Of a stretch of DNA of 26,861 nt, positions 1 to 11,461 are shown piece by piece; within the stretch, counting starts at the first letter, position 1; the number at the start of each line of letters is the position of its first letter. The notes beneath the pieces are model-generated. The model had not been told where the DNA came from. It saw nothing but the letters and a program-made list of their open reading frames with translations, and made no database searches. A program made the translations under genes and the position numbers. Source of the DNA: Heterotrichella gracilis (Eukaryota > Sar > Xanthophyceae > Tribonematales > Xanthonemataceae). The stretch is from the NCBI GenBank assembly GCA_032358255.1, contig JAULBX010028759.1:1-26861 (forward strand), written 5' to 3'.

Positions 1-755
1 GGCCTGCAAACCATAACAATACCCTAGGCAAACCCTAGGCGAAAGAAGAACGACGGCGAAAGACATATGTCACGACAGGGAGTCCTGTAGGGATCGAGAG
101 ACCCAAAGTGTGTTGGTGGCGCCACAGCTGTTGCTCATCAATCAACCTGTAACGTGGCACCGTGGGTACATTCTTGGATGTGTGTAAGGGAAATCCTGCA
201 GGAAGTGAATCTCGAACTGGCTAAATGTGTGCTGCACACCATACCCAACTCTGTGCAACCTCGTCAAGAACAGTTGGGGAAAGCATGTGCGGATGTTTTG
301 CAAGTAAAATGCCTGAATTCCAAAATGGGCAAATTAAAGGTGGTGGCATTGCAACTGGCAATTGAATGCATGCGTCAATAGGAACTCCACCTGCCCAAAA
401 GAATGCAAAATTGAAGAATAATCACAAGGAAACCTTCCCAAGTTGGTGTCCCAGGGACCCCTCCACCAGCCCACCTCCCCAAGATGTGCTTCCCACCTTT
501 CCCGCGTTAACCAGTGGCTTTCAAACGAGCTAAAATACGTTCGTTCTCACCCGCAGCAAGTACTTGTGCTGCCAGTGCAGTCGTTTTTGGGTATTCAAGG
601 GTCAAGAGTCTGTCCGTGGGCCTTGTACTCTGGCTTTCCCGCATTGCACTCTGGCCCATAGCATCTTGTAAACTGGGTCATGCCAGCAAGCGATTGAAAC
701 ACGCCCACAATGCTGACGGGCTGATCAACTCAATACCCACTTCTGTATTTGCGTC
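1..755. other. Upstream region, no supported gene
   Basis: I see no recognisable gene here. Short open frames exist (for example 154-381, 75 codons) but resemble no family I know and have no convincing splice context. Positions 21-50 hold telomere-like CCCTAGG/CCCTAGGC units like those in the introns further on. The part nearest 756 probably contains the promoter and 5' UTR of the ARC6-like gene, but no clear TATA element decides this. Confidence 0.5.
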
Positions 756-3700
756 GTGTTCAATATGATGCAGTCAGTAACCCAGTCTCGGCCGTTTGGT
801 GGCCCAAGGCTGCTGACGGGCCCTCGCAACCCATGTCACCCACCCCACCCCACCCACCATCACAGGCAGCCTCTCCTCAGGCGCTCGCCGCCCCAATCAG
901 CCCCGCCAACCACAGCACGCGCAGCAGCAGACGCCCTGGAGCCCAGCGTCACCCTCCCCGTGAACTTCTACCGCATCCTTCGGGTCAACCAGGTGGCATC
1001 CAGCACCACCTGCCTCAGAAAGCTGGATGAGCTGCTGGCCAACCCTCCAGAAGGGTTCAGCGAGGACGCCCTGCTCGCCAGGGCAGGGGTCCTCCAGAAG
1101 GCCGTCAACATCCTCGTAACGCCAGCTGATCGCCGCTACTACAACGAGCAGGTCAACTCTGGGGACGAGTTCCTGGACATCACCAAGGATGAGGCACTGG
1201 GTGCACTGCTGCTGCTGCACGAAACGGGGGAGTTCTCCACAGTGGTAAAGTACGGTGGCGAGCTGCTGGCAGACACCCACAAGAAGGACCCGTTTGCAAA
1301 GGACCTGGCGCTTGCTATTGCTCTGTCCTACTGCGATGCTGCTGGGGACCTGCTGGAAGGGGGGGGTGATGTGGGCACTGCTTGCCAGCAGCTGGGCAGT
1401 GGAGTGGCCCTGCTGAAGGAATACAGCGTGGATAAGGCCCTCGAGAGTGACATCAACCAGAGCTTGGAGGTGGGTGTAGCAAAGGCCTGAGAGGGCAGGC
1501 TAGAAATGGGCAGTTGATTGTTGGTCAATGGGAGCATGGTGTGTCAAACCAACGAGTATCGCGCACAGACCCACATTGTGTTTGCAACCAATACCACCTA
1601 GGAGAGTGATCCCTTCGGGCCACTCATAGATCAGGGATTAGGCTTCAGGTATAGGGTGTGCAAAGCTGAACCAAGACCAAAAGCAGCAGCACCCCAAGCT
1701 CATGCACCTTCCTGTACTGCAATCACTGCCCATACAGAAGCCCACCCATGGTTTTGAGCACTGGCTACCTCCCATGTCTCCCTCTCATGTTCAGCCTCAC
1801 CTCGCATCCCGCCACCCATATCCTGCTCTGCCTGGTGAATTTGCCGCCTGGGCTTGTGTCCTTCTTAAACACGTCATCTAGTAATATTGTTGCTGTCGAA
1901 GTCAGGGAAGACTTGCACGTATCACTGCATAACGCGAGACATTAAGGTCCTCCCATCAACGCTACATATCCATACAAAATTATATATATATAATTAAATC
2001 CCTAACAACGCCCCCCCTCCTCCACTCCCAGGAGTTGCGCCCCCAGCTTGCCCTCCGCCAGCTGCGTGCTCCCCTGGACGCCACCGCCACCAGGGCCCAG
2101 GGCATGGCCGCACTCAAGCGCCTGCTGGGGGACCAGGGGAGGGACCAGGGGGAGAGGGCAGACCTGCTGGCAAAAGCACAGCAGGTGCTGACCAGCGCAG
2201 AGCAGGTAGGTGCACAGAATATTTGTCCTTTGAGGTGCAAAGAATACTTGTACCCATAGAAAACCAGATGCTCGTATTTAACCATTAGGGACCCTGTCAA
2301 TGCTCATTCTGCACCGCTATGCTCTACAGCAAGTCCCAGCGGGGGTTGTGCTCCAAAGGAATTTCTTGCAACAAAGTATAAGACTTCACATTCTTATACT
2401 TCCGTAGCGCCCTCCTCTCCTCCTCCTCCTGCCCCCTTCCCCCCAGGTGGCCCTGCACCGCGCCCTCCCCTCCTCCCCGCTCTACTCCTCCCCCGATGCC
2501 CTCTACGCCCTGGCCACAGCCCAGCTCGTGGAGTCCTTCAACAACAAAAACCCTTGGGGGGTGCAGGCGGCGCTCGCCAAATTCCGCCAGGTGGCCGACC
2601 TCCCCGCCTCCCTCGCATCTGATTCCTCCCAAGGCGAGGAAAAGGAGGGTGATGGGGATGCCCGCGGGGAGGACGCCGAGGAGCTGTTTTTGGACACCAG
2701 CCTGGAGCAAGGGGTGTGCAGCCTGCTGCTGGGGAGGCCCGATGAGGCGGAGGAGGTGCTAGGGTTGGGGCCAAACCCTAGGGTGAAGGCGGAGCGCGAG
2801 GTGGAGCGCTTTGTCAAGGTGGGTAGCGCTGGGTGGAGGACAGGGGAGGAATTGCTACTCGCACTCTACATCCTTTTGACTGGTGCTGGGTGTTTGTCAA
2901 ACGCCTCGCTTAGCTTTTAAACAACCAAGATGTGATATTGGCGGCTCCAATATCTGATAGGATGTAGTGTAGCATGGGCTTTGAGCTACGGGACCAATCG
3001 TTGGTGCAGAGATGGTGTACGGTACTCATTGCCAGGGCTCAATCCCCACCCACATCCCCTCCTGCAGGACAACTCCTCCAGCCAGGATGACCTGCTGCCT
3101 GGTCTGTACACGTTGGCTGGCCAGTGGCTGCAGCTGGTGGGATTCTCAAGCTTCAGGGATACCGCCAGCGGCCGTGCATCCCTGGACGAATGGTTTGCAT
3201 CCCGGAGGGTGCGCACGGCACTTCAGGTGGGGATGCAAGCTAGCCACATGCGTTTCCATCCACCACTTCTGAAGTCTTAGTAGATGGCTGCGGCAAACTT
3301 TTGGACGATGAGCTATGCTGCTTGGGACATTGGCACATTATCACTTTAGGTGTTGCACCAACACTTTGCAAACCATGTCGGCAACAGGTTTTGTTGGAGA
3401 TATGCATCTGCTGGAATGCACGCAACTGATGCCCCATTTGAAGGTGTATGATGCCAGGCGAGACCTAGGGCATAATCCCTGAAATGCATGGCATTGACCC
3501 TATTTTCTGACCCTGTGTGCAGCTGTATGATGCCAGCCGAACCGGGGGTTGCCCCTGCTCACCAACAGCATGCAAACAAATTTTGGGGCACACTGTGAAA
3601 TTGCATATTGTCCTATTATAAAAGCGATCATAGCTTTAATCACCGCCAAGGGCTGTATTCTAGGGGCATTCCATGCTGGAGTGCACTCAATTGAAAGCCC

Positions 3701-6700
3701 CATTTGACCCTGTGTGCAGCTGTATGATGCCAGCCGAGACCTGGGGGTGCCCTTGCTCACCAACAGCATGCAAGCAGTTTCGGGGGCAGCGCTCTCCCTC
3801 GTCTCCTCAGTGTTGCACCCCCTGGGACTGTTCAAAAAAGATGATGAGGAAGCTGCATCACCCCCAGTGGTCGAGGCCCCCCCACCACCACCGCCACCAC
3901 CACCACCACCGCCACAGCCGGTGCGCCAGCTGAGCGGCAGTGGTGCCACCAGCAGCGAGGGGGGCACTGTGGTGGTGGCGGTGGGGGGCGGGGGTGTGGG
4001 GGTGCGTGCTGCGCCCTGGGTGGATGATGCGCCACCGAGTGTGGTGGGGGAGAACGGTGCGTGTGGGTCGATGGGTTGAGGGAGGGTGGCAAGGAAGCCA
4101 GGTGGGCACCAGCGGGGAGTACATATGTCTGCTGATAAACCCTAAACCTAAAACAGCGGTGCTGCTGATGAGTATGGGCTGCACGTGTGCAAGCGCGCGG
4201 GGTTTCTGTGAGGCGGGTGCCGTGGCGGGTGGAGGGTGGGGTGTCTGTGAGGTGGGCGAGGAGGATACCACATGGGGTATCAGCCCTGTTTTGCCTCGCA
4301 TGCTTTGGCATCATGCATGGTTTGGCCTCGCCTGTGGTGTACGATTGGTCCCTGCCACCCACTTTTGATCCGTGTGTGATGTGGCCTCGCAGGGGGGCTG
4401 TATGAGGACGAGGAAGACCAGGAGGACTTTGTTTCCTTCACCACGCGCATCAGGCGCAGGGTGATGCCCGCCACGTGGGAGGAGGAGGGGGAGGAAGAGG
4501 AGGGGGAGGGGGTCATGGCAGCAATTTCACAGGTGGGGGGAGGGACTGCTCTTATATCACCAATGTTTTACTCGTTTTGTGTTGTAGTCCACATGCGGCA
4601 CTTTGCACATGAGGCTGTCAGCCCATATACCCCCATACCGTTGTTTGGCATGCACATGCTAGCATGGAACGTGGAGGGCTGAATGGAGCAATTCAAAAGG
4701 GTGATGGAGTGATAGTACATTCAGACTGTATTATCACTGCATCGCATGGTGCCGTGCCCCCATATCAACAGCATGAGCCTGTTGAAATGTGCTGAGCTGG
4801 TCGTTTGAGACTGCACCCGCACACCCCATTAGGGTCATGGATGGATGTTTCTGATACCCTACAAAAGGAGGCATTGCCCCAGGAGGAGTTTGATCACACA
4901 TATCACCATGGATCAACGATGTGTTAAAGTCCTGCTGATTACCCTAGTGTCAAACCCTCAATTCCTCCCCACTCCCGCAGGCCCAGTTGCTTGACCCCCT
5001 GCCCCCACCCACCTACCTGCGCCTGGAGGGGGAGGAAGCCATGTGGGGACTGAGGAGGAGGAGGAGGTCCCCACTGGTGGGGGGGTTGGCACTGGCGGCG
5101 CTGGCACTGGTGGGTGGGGGTGGGGGTGGGGGTGGGGGGGGTTGAACCAGCGTGCGAGTAGCGCCGCTTGTGTCAGGGCTGGTGCCGGTGGGATGTTTGA
5201 AGCAGACTATGGTGGTGGTTCAACTTATTACTGCCAGCGTCGTCCTGGTCAGTGTATCGTGGGTAGTATAGAGATCGCTTATATACATACACAACATGGG
5301 TTTCCTGGCACTGACCAGCCTCGCACCCAAAATTCAATGGTCTCTGATGTCAATTGGTCTGTTGCATCGTCGTTGGAGGCGCCGCTGCAGCCGACTCGTA
5401 CCCGGTGAAACGCCTTGTCAGCTTGCAAAGAGCTTTGTCCTCACCGTGGTGGGTTGCATCCTGCTGTAGTGGGAATCAAGCCCCCTTTGCCAACTGACAT
5501 GGTGTTGCACTGGGGATTGGTCCGGTTGCAGTGGTGTCCCCAAGAATAAATTCTCACCATCGCCAGGCAACAACTGCAGTATGTTGTCAATGGTAGCTGC
5601 CATCAGAGCCACCATCGCCTGAGTGCATCGCATGCGTACCGGCATCGGCAACGATGGTGTTGTCTCACCTTCGTATGAGCACAAATCATGTTGACGTGTG
5701 CTTGCTGGCGACCCATTCCCCCCACCCTCCACCAGATGGTCCATGCTAACTGCCTGGATGCATCACGCTGCAGGGTCAAATTCAAAGTATAGCAAATATA
5801 TACAAAGAATGTGTATTTAAACTATTTTTATATGTAATGTACAGCCTGATGCAGTACCGGCCACAGCATAAGCAGCATTGCCCGCATGTGCTGATGTGGC
5901 ACCGCATGTGCTGATGTGGCACCGCCACCCATGTGCCGACGTTCTACCCTCACCACCACCACCCATGAGCCGGCATTGCACCCTTGCACACCATGTGTTG
6001 ATGTGGCACCCACCTCCCCATGTATGCAGGCAGTGGTTGTCGCCAGCAGCAGTGAGCGCAGGGGGGCGCTGTCAAGGATGCTGCCGCCAGCGCTGGGGGG
6101 GAGGCAGGCGACCAGGCAACAGGTGGGTTCCAAAAGCAAAGGTCATTGGGAAGCACAGGTGGATGAGCGAGTCCCAAAGCAGAGGTCATGATCATGGAAA
6201 AACGCCGGGCTGGTTGGGTCTCTGGGTGCTTAGCTGCCTTCATGCGTCCCCACCATCACCCTCCATCCCCTCGCTCATACATTGTTTTGGGCTTCTCACT
6301 TTCCTTTCATATGCCGCCTCGTCTGCCTGGCATCCCTTCCTTCTTCATGTTCCTCACCTTGACCACCCACCACTCCAGCCCACCCCCCTCTGCACCACCC
6401 ACCGCAGGCAGATGCATCCACCCTGACCACCACCCAGGCGGAGGCCCTGCTGCGGCGCTGGCAGCACATCAAGGCGCAGGCGCTGGGGGCAGATCACGCC
6501 ACAGACAGGCTGGGCGAGGTGAGGGGTTACGCTGTTTAGGGTTTAGGGTTTTGGCCACGCTGCGCGAAGGGGGGTGGAAGAACAAAAAGGAGGAGGGAGG
6601 GGGTTACAAGGTTTTGCGCTGTTTCGGGTCTATGCTAACACAGCATGGCAAGGCACTGGCAGCAAGTCAAAGCGCAGGCGCTGGGGCCAGACCATGGCAC

Positions 6701-7714
6701 AGACAGTCTGGGGGAGGTGAGGCGATGCAGTGTCTAGGGTTCAGGGTGTTGGCCAGGCAGGGCCAGGCGAGGGACTGAACAGGAGAATGACCCCGGCATG
6801 TTGCCAAGCGCTCCTGGTTGATGCTTGAATGACTTAAGAGTACACGATAGCAGCCCAGTCCTGGCATCACCCTTACCCGCTGCCCCCCTCCCACCAGGTT
6901 CTTGATGGTAAGATGCTCTCCAAGTGGCAGGAGCGCGCGCGGGATGTGGAGGAGAACAACTGGTGAGGGGTGGAATCACAATCACGGTCACGGTCACAAT
7001 CACGATCACAAATTTGTAATGTAATCGGATATACTGAACGGTAATTGCAACTGCATTGCTGCAACCGGCGCTCTGCAGATCCTTAGCAGTTTCCAGGAGG
7101 ACTAGTTGTTAATCGCGTGATACCTTCCTGCAACTGCAAACCCCCCCTTCGTATGCCCATCCCCCAACTCCTCCCCCTTAGTATGCCCCACCCCCCAACT
7201 CCCCGTCGTATGCCCATCCCCCCCTTCCTGACCTTTGATATGCCTATCCCCTTTCCCCCCCCTCCTTCCCCAGGTACTGGAAGTACCACCTGAAGGACCT
7301 CAAGGTGGTGAGCATACAGCAGACGGAGGGGAGGAACCAGTACCGCGCGCAAGTGACCGCTCAGGTGGGCTGGGTGTGGGGTGCTGTGCGTGTGGTGTTC
7401 CTGCCCCGCTGCATTTAGGGCGTGTGTTGCTCATTGCATGCCTTGCCAGGATAGCGAATTGTTACACCCGTCAGCTGCCTATGCTTAGCACGAATTGTGG
7501 CGGGCTTTTCATCATCATCATTTTACTGCTTTTCTCATTTTATCTTATTTTGCAGGTGGAGGAGACTGCGCAGCTGATGGGGGGTGGGGTGAGTGTGGGG
7601 GGCAAGGGGCTCAAGGACTCGTATGTCAGTGGGTACTCCATCCAGTACGACCTCCAGCGAGCGGGTGGGGAGGATGGGGAGTGGAAGATCGTGGGGGGGA
7701 AGGTGCTGTACTGA
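756..7714 (+). CDS. ARC6: ARC6-like plastid division protein, 12 exons
   Basis: ARC6 spans the plastid inner envelope. It holds the FtsZ ring through its stromal part and PDV2 through its intermembrane-space part (family knowledge). Exons: 756-1469, 2032-2205, 2447-2818, 3068-3226, 3720-4056, 4393-4532, 4981-5109, 6030-6122, 6408-6518, 6898-6962, 7274-7364, 7556-7714. All phases join, giving 847 aa against about 800 in plants. Residues 1-65 are proline/serine/arginine-rich, like a transit peptide. A J-like domain follows (LPVNFYRILRV onward) and lacks HPD, as in ARC6. A poly-proline tract lies in exon 5. The membrane segment (LVGGLALAALAL then AVVVASS, about 662-682, after an RRRRR cluster) is assembled across the exon 7/8 junction, which supports that splice. 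The C-terminal IMS/DUF4101 domain starts at RRWQHIKAQALGADH, continues with VLDGKMLSKWQERA, and ends with YSIQYDL and WKIVGGKVLY. The start codon is uncertain: ATG 765 or an upstream exon is possible. Ten of eleven donors begin GTG. Confidence 0.92.
3444..3600 (+). pseudogene. Two relics of ARC6 exon 5 start in intron 4
   Basis: The live exon 5 begins at 3720 (LYDASRDLGVPLLTNSMQ). A near-identical copy begins at 3523, 197 bp upstream. It keeps the same GTGTGCAG acceptor context and the bases for LYDASR, then loses one base, so the frame breaks. An older fragment lies at about 3444-3470 (GTGTATGATGCCAGGCGAGA), 79 bp further up. Its flank at about 3414-3441 also matches the flank of the live exon at 3672-3707. 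The pattern is a local tandem duplication of intron end plus exon start, occurring twice. Confidence 0.85.
5878..6012 (+). repeat. Minisatellite before ARC6 exon 8 acceptor
   Basis: Intron 7 ends in a degenerate tandem array built on GCATGTGCTGATGTGGCACC. There are two near-perfect copies at about 5883-5923 and decayed copies at about 5929-5945 and 5990-6010. The exon 8 acceptor follows at 6029. The rest of this 920-bp intron (5110-5877) starts in a G-rich (GGGGGT)n run. I see nothing gene-like in it. Confidence 0.75.
6637..6760 (+). pseudogene. Duplicate of ARC6 exon 9 tail with donor
   Basis: The 3' part of exon 9 (live copy ending at 6518) is repeated with its end at 6716, 198 bp downstream, and still carries a GTGAGG donor. 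The copy is open over about 22 codons and reads RHWQQVKAQALGPDHGTDSLGE, against RRWQHIKAQALGADHATDRLGE in the live exon. The similarity continues into the intron: a TTTAGGG/CTAGGG-type run and TTGGCCA follow both donors. The putative acceptor before it (ACACAG, about 6643) has a different phase from the exon 9 acceptor, so a simple mutually exclusive exon swap is not supported. Confidence 0.8.
7141..7260 (+). repeat. Pyrimidine-rich minisatellite before ARC6 exon 11
   Basis: There are four imperfect copies of a unit of roughly 30-40 bp containing TATGCCCATCCCCC or a variant (7152, 7182, 7209, 7239). They form a very C-rich tract up to the acceptor at 7273. The array may act as an extended polypyrimidine tract, but that is inference. 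Confidence 0.7.
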
Positions 7715-8926
7715 GGGGGTTTGGGGGGTGGTGTGTGTGTGTGTGGCTTAGGATGGGGGTGCGCAAGCGCTGCAGCAACAGGTTTCCAATCTGCAATGGC
7801 ACTTTATACTTCCAGGAACTTCCCAGGACGGTCCCGGTAAACAGGAGTCAGTTTGGGCCAGAGATTGTGAGACAAGGAAATTTAATGCAAAAATGCATGG
7901 CACTGTGTATTGCATGTCAGCAGCCTTGGCTGATTGCCAAGAGTGGATCAAAGTGTGACATTTCACGTCACGCACTGTCAATATTTGCCAGGCTGTGTCT
8001 ATCATAGACCTAGTCGCAGTGACTGGGCTTGGCCGTGGGTCACAGTGGCGTAGACCTAGTGTACACGACCATACTGATCAGTCTGGCACCGTAGTGAATA
8101 TTTGCTCGAGAGCATCTGGATTCGTGTCATGTTTTTGCCACAGGACGTGTCGCATGTAGGTGTAGCCAATTTTGTTTCAAATATATGATAGGGTTTTATT
8201 GGATTCAGAACTCTGCTGCCAGTGGCTCGAACGCACATTTGTTACAATTACAAAATGACGTATGCCACCCATGGGCCGTTGGCCATTGGCCGTGCGATTT
8301 AACTGCCTGTAAGCCGATCACTGGAGAATAATAATTATTGGAGACCTTTACTGCAATCATGGGTGACCCGCTTGTGAATACTGTTGTGTCTCAACCCCTA
8401 TGTAGGGGTTTGGTCAATCCTATGATAAGGTCCCGCTCAAGGCTGCATTCAAGTCCTGATTAATCCACCCCCACCCCGGCTGAGCCACGCTGCCAGTCCC
8501 TTACAATAGGGTTCTCAGACTGCCCTCGCGGGCGCCCTGCCATCCCCTTGCTGCCCACTCCCGCTCCCCAACCTGGGTGCCGCCATCCTTAGATGACTGT
8601 TCTCCTGGTTGACAGCCAATGCAAGCTCGTCCAATGTAAATGCTAGAGGGGTGACTCCCGCAGCTGCCCTGCTCTTCCCCCTACCTCCCAGCTGACTCCC
8701 CTATCACGCTGACCGCCTAGTCCCCATGCTGAGTCAGCCACACTACTGCGTAAGCTGGGTCCAAATCCTACATTTTGCTTCCATGCGCTCGCACGCCTTG
8801 CGCATGCCTGCCAGCCCAAGATCCATTACCCCATGTGTAGGTTCCCGCGTCGCCTGCTGCACGTCTTGAGCATGTTTGACAGCCAACCCCGTCCCAGCTC
8901 AAATACCCTGTGTTAGGGTTCCGACA
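7715..8926. other. Convergent intergenic region, ARC6/ARL1 3' ends
   Basis: ARC6 ends at 7714 on the plus strand and ARL1 ends at 8927 on the minus strand, so this region holds both 3' UTRs. No gene is recognisable. A short TG run lies at about 7730-7745. A small hairpin (AACCCCT, loop ATGT, AGGGGTT) lies at about 8395-8412. The last 150 bp are copies of the ARL1 terminal exon edge (see separate entry). Confidence 0.6.
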
Positions 8927-8961
8927 TCACCTCCTACGTGTCTTGAGCATGTTTGACAGCC
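8785..8961 (-). repeat. 77-bp tandem copies of ARL1 exon 4 end
   Basis: The plus-strand 20-mer CTTGAGCATGTTTGACAGCC occurs at 8942 inside the last ARL1 coding exon and again, identical, at 8865, 77 bp away. A more decayed version (CTTGCGCATGCCTGCCAGCC) lies near 8797. The flanks also match (GTTCC, then CGC/CATC and CCTSCT). The duplicated part covers the end of the ARL1 coding region and the sequence just after its stop, so the 3' UTR seems to carry repeated copies of the C-terminal coding sequence. Confidence 0.75.
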
Positions 8962-10205
8962 AGTCCAGCCCCTCAAACAGCCCCTCGCCCTTGATGGCCG
9001 AGGTCTTGAAGATGGCCCAGTCGCGGTTCTTGATGGAGGGCAGGCCAAGGCCCTCAGCCACTGCAGCGTCGTCAAGCGCACCGGGCAAGTCCTGCGGGTG
9101 GGTGCACATATGCGTGGGTGCGGTGGTTGAAGTGTGCCCAAGGGATGGTGGTGTGTGCAGGTAGGTGGGTTTGGGTGGGTGCGGTGGTGGTGTGTGTGGT
9201 GGCGGGTGTGTGGGCAAGTGGATGGTAGCTCTCCAGCGCTCCAGGCAGGTCCTGTCTGTTTACTGCTACATGCATTAGCACTAAGAACCACTGCATATGT
9301 CTCATTGACAGACAATAACACGGTGCTGGCGCTCGGCACTTGACATCAAAGGAAGGAGGACAGGAGGACGTCCGGCAACCACTGGTGAATTCAGCCCCAC
9401 CAAGGCAACTGCCTGCTGTGCGCACCTGCTTGTTTGCAAAGATAAGCAGCAGTGCATCCTTCAGCTCGTCCTCCTCCAGGATGGCGTGGAACTCCTCCTT
9501 GGAGGTTGCTAGCCGGTCTGTGTCACTGCTGTCCACCACGTAGATGATGGCCTGGGTGTTAGGGTAGTAGCACCGCCAATAGGGCCGGATGCTGGTCTGA
9601 CCACCCAGGTCCCATACCTGGAACTTTATGTTCTTGTATGTCACCGTTTCCACGTTGAAGCCGATGGCTGTGGGGCAGGTGGACGGGGGAGCATGAGTGG
9701 GGTGTGGTGCACTGAGGTGTGGGTTACTAATATTCGGGACAGATCATACAGGGCAGGAGTGGCGTTTTGAAGGGGCTTGGAAAGCAGGACATATGGGATG
9801 TATGGGATGTTGTGGGTGTTGCGAGGGTGTGCCACCTGGGTTGCTACCAATGGGACAGCTTGAGAAGGATCATGCACTGGGCAAAAGGACAGAGCTTGGG
9901 GCTGCACAATGGACCACTTTGTCAGTATAACGAAGCAGATACTTACTTGGGATAGTTGAAACAACCTCGCCGACGTGCAACCGATCTGCAACAGGGGAGG
10001 TCTGCCGTGAGCAAAGCTGTCAAATAAAGGAGTTGGCAACAAGGACAGCAAGGACAGATCACATCACAGCTCGTCAACAATGCATGCAGAAGAGCAGGCA
10101 CGTACACAAGATGGTCGTTTTCCCTGCGTTGTCCAGACCAAGAACCAGAATGCGAGCCTCCTTTTCTCCAAACAAGTTGAGCAGTTTTGACACCCACAGC
10201 CCCAT
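8927..10205 (-). CDS. ARL1: ADP-ribosylation factor-like GTPase ARL1, 4 exons
   Basis: ARL1 is a small GTPase of the trans-Golgi network that recruits GRIP-domain golgins when GTP-bound (family knowledge). Exons on the minus strand: 10205-10106, 9985-9947, 9667-9426, 9091-8927. They join in phase to 181 aa, against about 182 in plant ARL1. Visible motifs are Gly2 in MGLWVSKLL (myristoylation), P-loop GLDNAGKT (23-30), switch [13 protein letters not shown] with Thr47, switch [22 protein letters not shown] (65 on), NKQD split by intron 3, and [20 protein letters not shown] near the C-terminus. [32 protein letters not shown] and the [14 protein letters not shown] tail fit ARL1 better than ARF1, which has LGLDAAGKT and WDVGGQDKIRPLW. 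Donors are GTACGT, GTAAGT and GTGCGC. Upstream and on the same strand I see no partner gene. Confidence 0.96.
9225..9254 (-). pseudogene. Relic of ARL1 exon 4 start in intron 3
   Basis: Reading the minus strand from 9254, CAG is followed by DLPGALESY, matching the live exon 4 start (DLPGALDDA at 9091). It lies 160 bp upstream in gene direction. Over the first seven codons there are five base differences, four of them silent (TTG/CTG, CCC/CCT, GGT/GGA, CTT/CTG). It retains an acceptor-like CAG. Confidence 0.75.
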
Positions 10206-11461
10206 TGCTGCGTGCCGCTCGGGAAGTTGGCAGGGGCTGGGTGGGACTGGAGGATAATGCTGGCAATAGATAGGTGGTTCTTGCTTATAACCAGTAATAA
10301 GAGGAGTTGTACTTGTGCAAACAACGCCGGTGGGCTTCCTCAACGCGGTTAGAACCAGCGAGGTGCATACATACAGCTGATCTGCAGTGACGCTGATTGC
10401 TGGAGACGTTGTTGACAGAGGGTAGCGTATGTGGCTGTGTTACAACACGATGGCAACTTGATTCTTCCCTAGATCGTGGCGGTTCACCAGCTTTAGCCCG
10501 GGCTTTAGCCTAACAAACCAAACCACCTCTAAAACGATTAATAAATTGATTTTATATTTCATCTCGTTGTCTACATTGATGTGGAATATCCCCCTTGGGA
10601 CACAACCTGCCGTTGCCAGCAGGCAGGTAGTGTGTAGGGCCCACGATGTATTATGGCAGGGACAGGGCATGGATAAATGCCGTCCTGGGGTGCCCTCACT
10701 GCAGGTGGACTGGTATGAAATGGCCCTGCCATTGAGTTGGATTCTGAGGATTATGGAATGAGTTTGTACAAGCCCTGGCCGGGCAGGCTATTTCCAAGAG
10801 TAGTGTGGTGTCAAAAGATACCGACTGTGCATTTCAGCACTACCTGTGCAGGCTGGGCTGATTTGCGGTGCTTAGTCTGCTAGGCGGCATGCTTTAGGGT
10901 CTCGGGAACCTTTGGTGTTAGGGTTCTGGGGCGTATGTGGCAAGTGGCAGGCAGCGACAGTAGCCCTAGAACAACAGATTACAGAAAACAGAATGATGTG
11001 AGAAAAGCGCCACTGGGCTCGCAAAGGTGCCTGTGCACACTCCCTGTGCATGAGTATTGCGATGCGCCCTCCTTGGCCCCACCCACCTGCTGGCACAGCA
11101 GGTAACCTACACCACAAGCCCTCATGCCTTCTTGGCCCCCTCCCGCCTGCTTCCATCTGCACAGCAGGTGTGCCACCACCACAATCACGTGTCCCCCACT
11201 GTACGCACTCAGGAGGTGGCGGCCGTAAACCCTAAACAGACCCACAACCCCAACATGGTCAGCCAGCCAGTCATATGGGATCAGCCACTCGCACGTTCTT
11301 GCGTGTGCTAGCACAGCAGAGGAGGAGTTCTGCAGGGATGTACGGTTCGTTCAAGAGCAAGTTACGGCATTGGGTCACTTTCTACTCTAGTATGGGGTCA
11401 GAACCAAGGGCACCACCAGCCCTGCCCCCATCCTGAAACCTGAGCCCCATGCACTATTTGC
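10206..11461. other. ARL1 upstream and intergenic region
   Basis: This should include the ARL1 promoter and 5' UTR on the minus strand. No gene is recognised. A small local duplication lies at about 11071-11170: two blocks of TTGGCCCC, a run of CCGCCTGCT type, and CACAGCAGGT, about 60 bp apart. The 10-bp palindrome AGCCCGGGCT lies near 10495. Confidence 0.45.

Noticed and set aside
154-381. 75-codon open frame near the window start
   Set aside because: No family resemblance, no supporting splice sites, and such lengths are common by chance in GC-rich DNA.
8395-8412. Hairpin as a terminator
   Set aside because: An 8-bp class hairpin in a eukaryotic intergenic region gives no evidence for termination.
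8927-10205. Calling the GTPase ARF1 instead of ARL1
   Set aside because: [29 protein letters not shown] and the [13 protein letters not shown] end follow ARL1, not ARF1.
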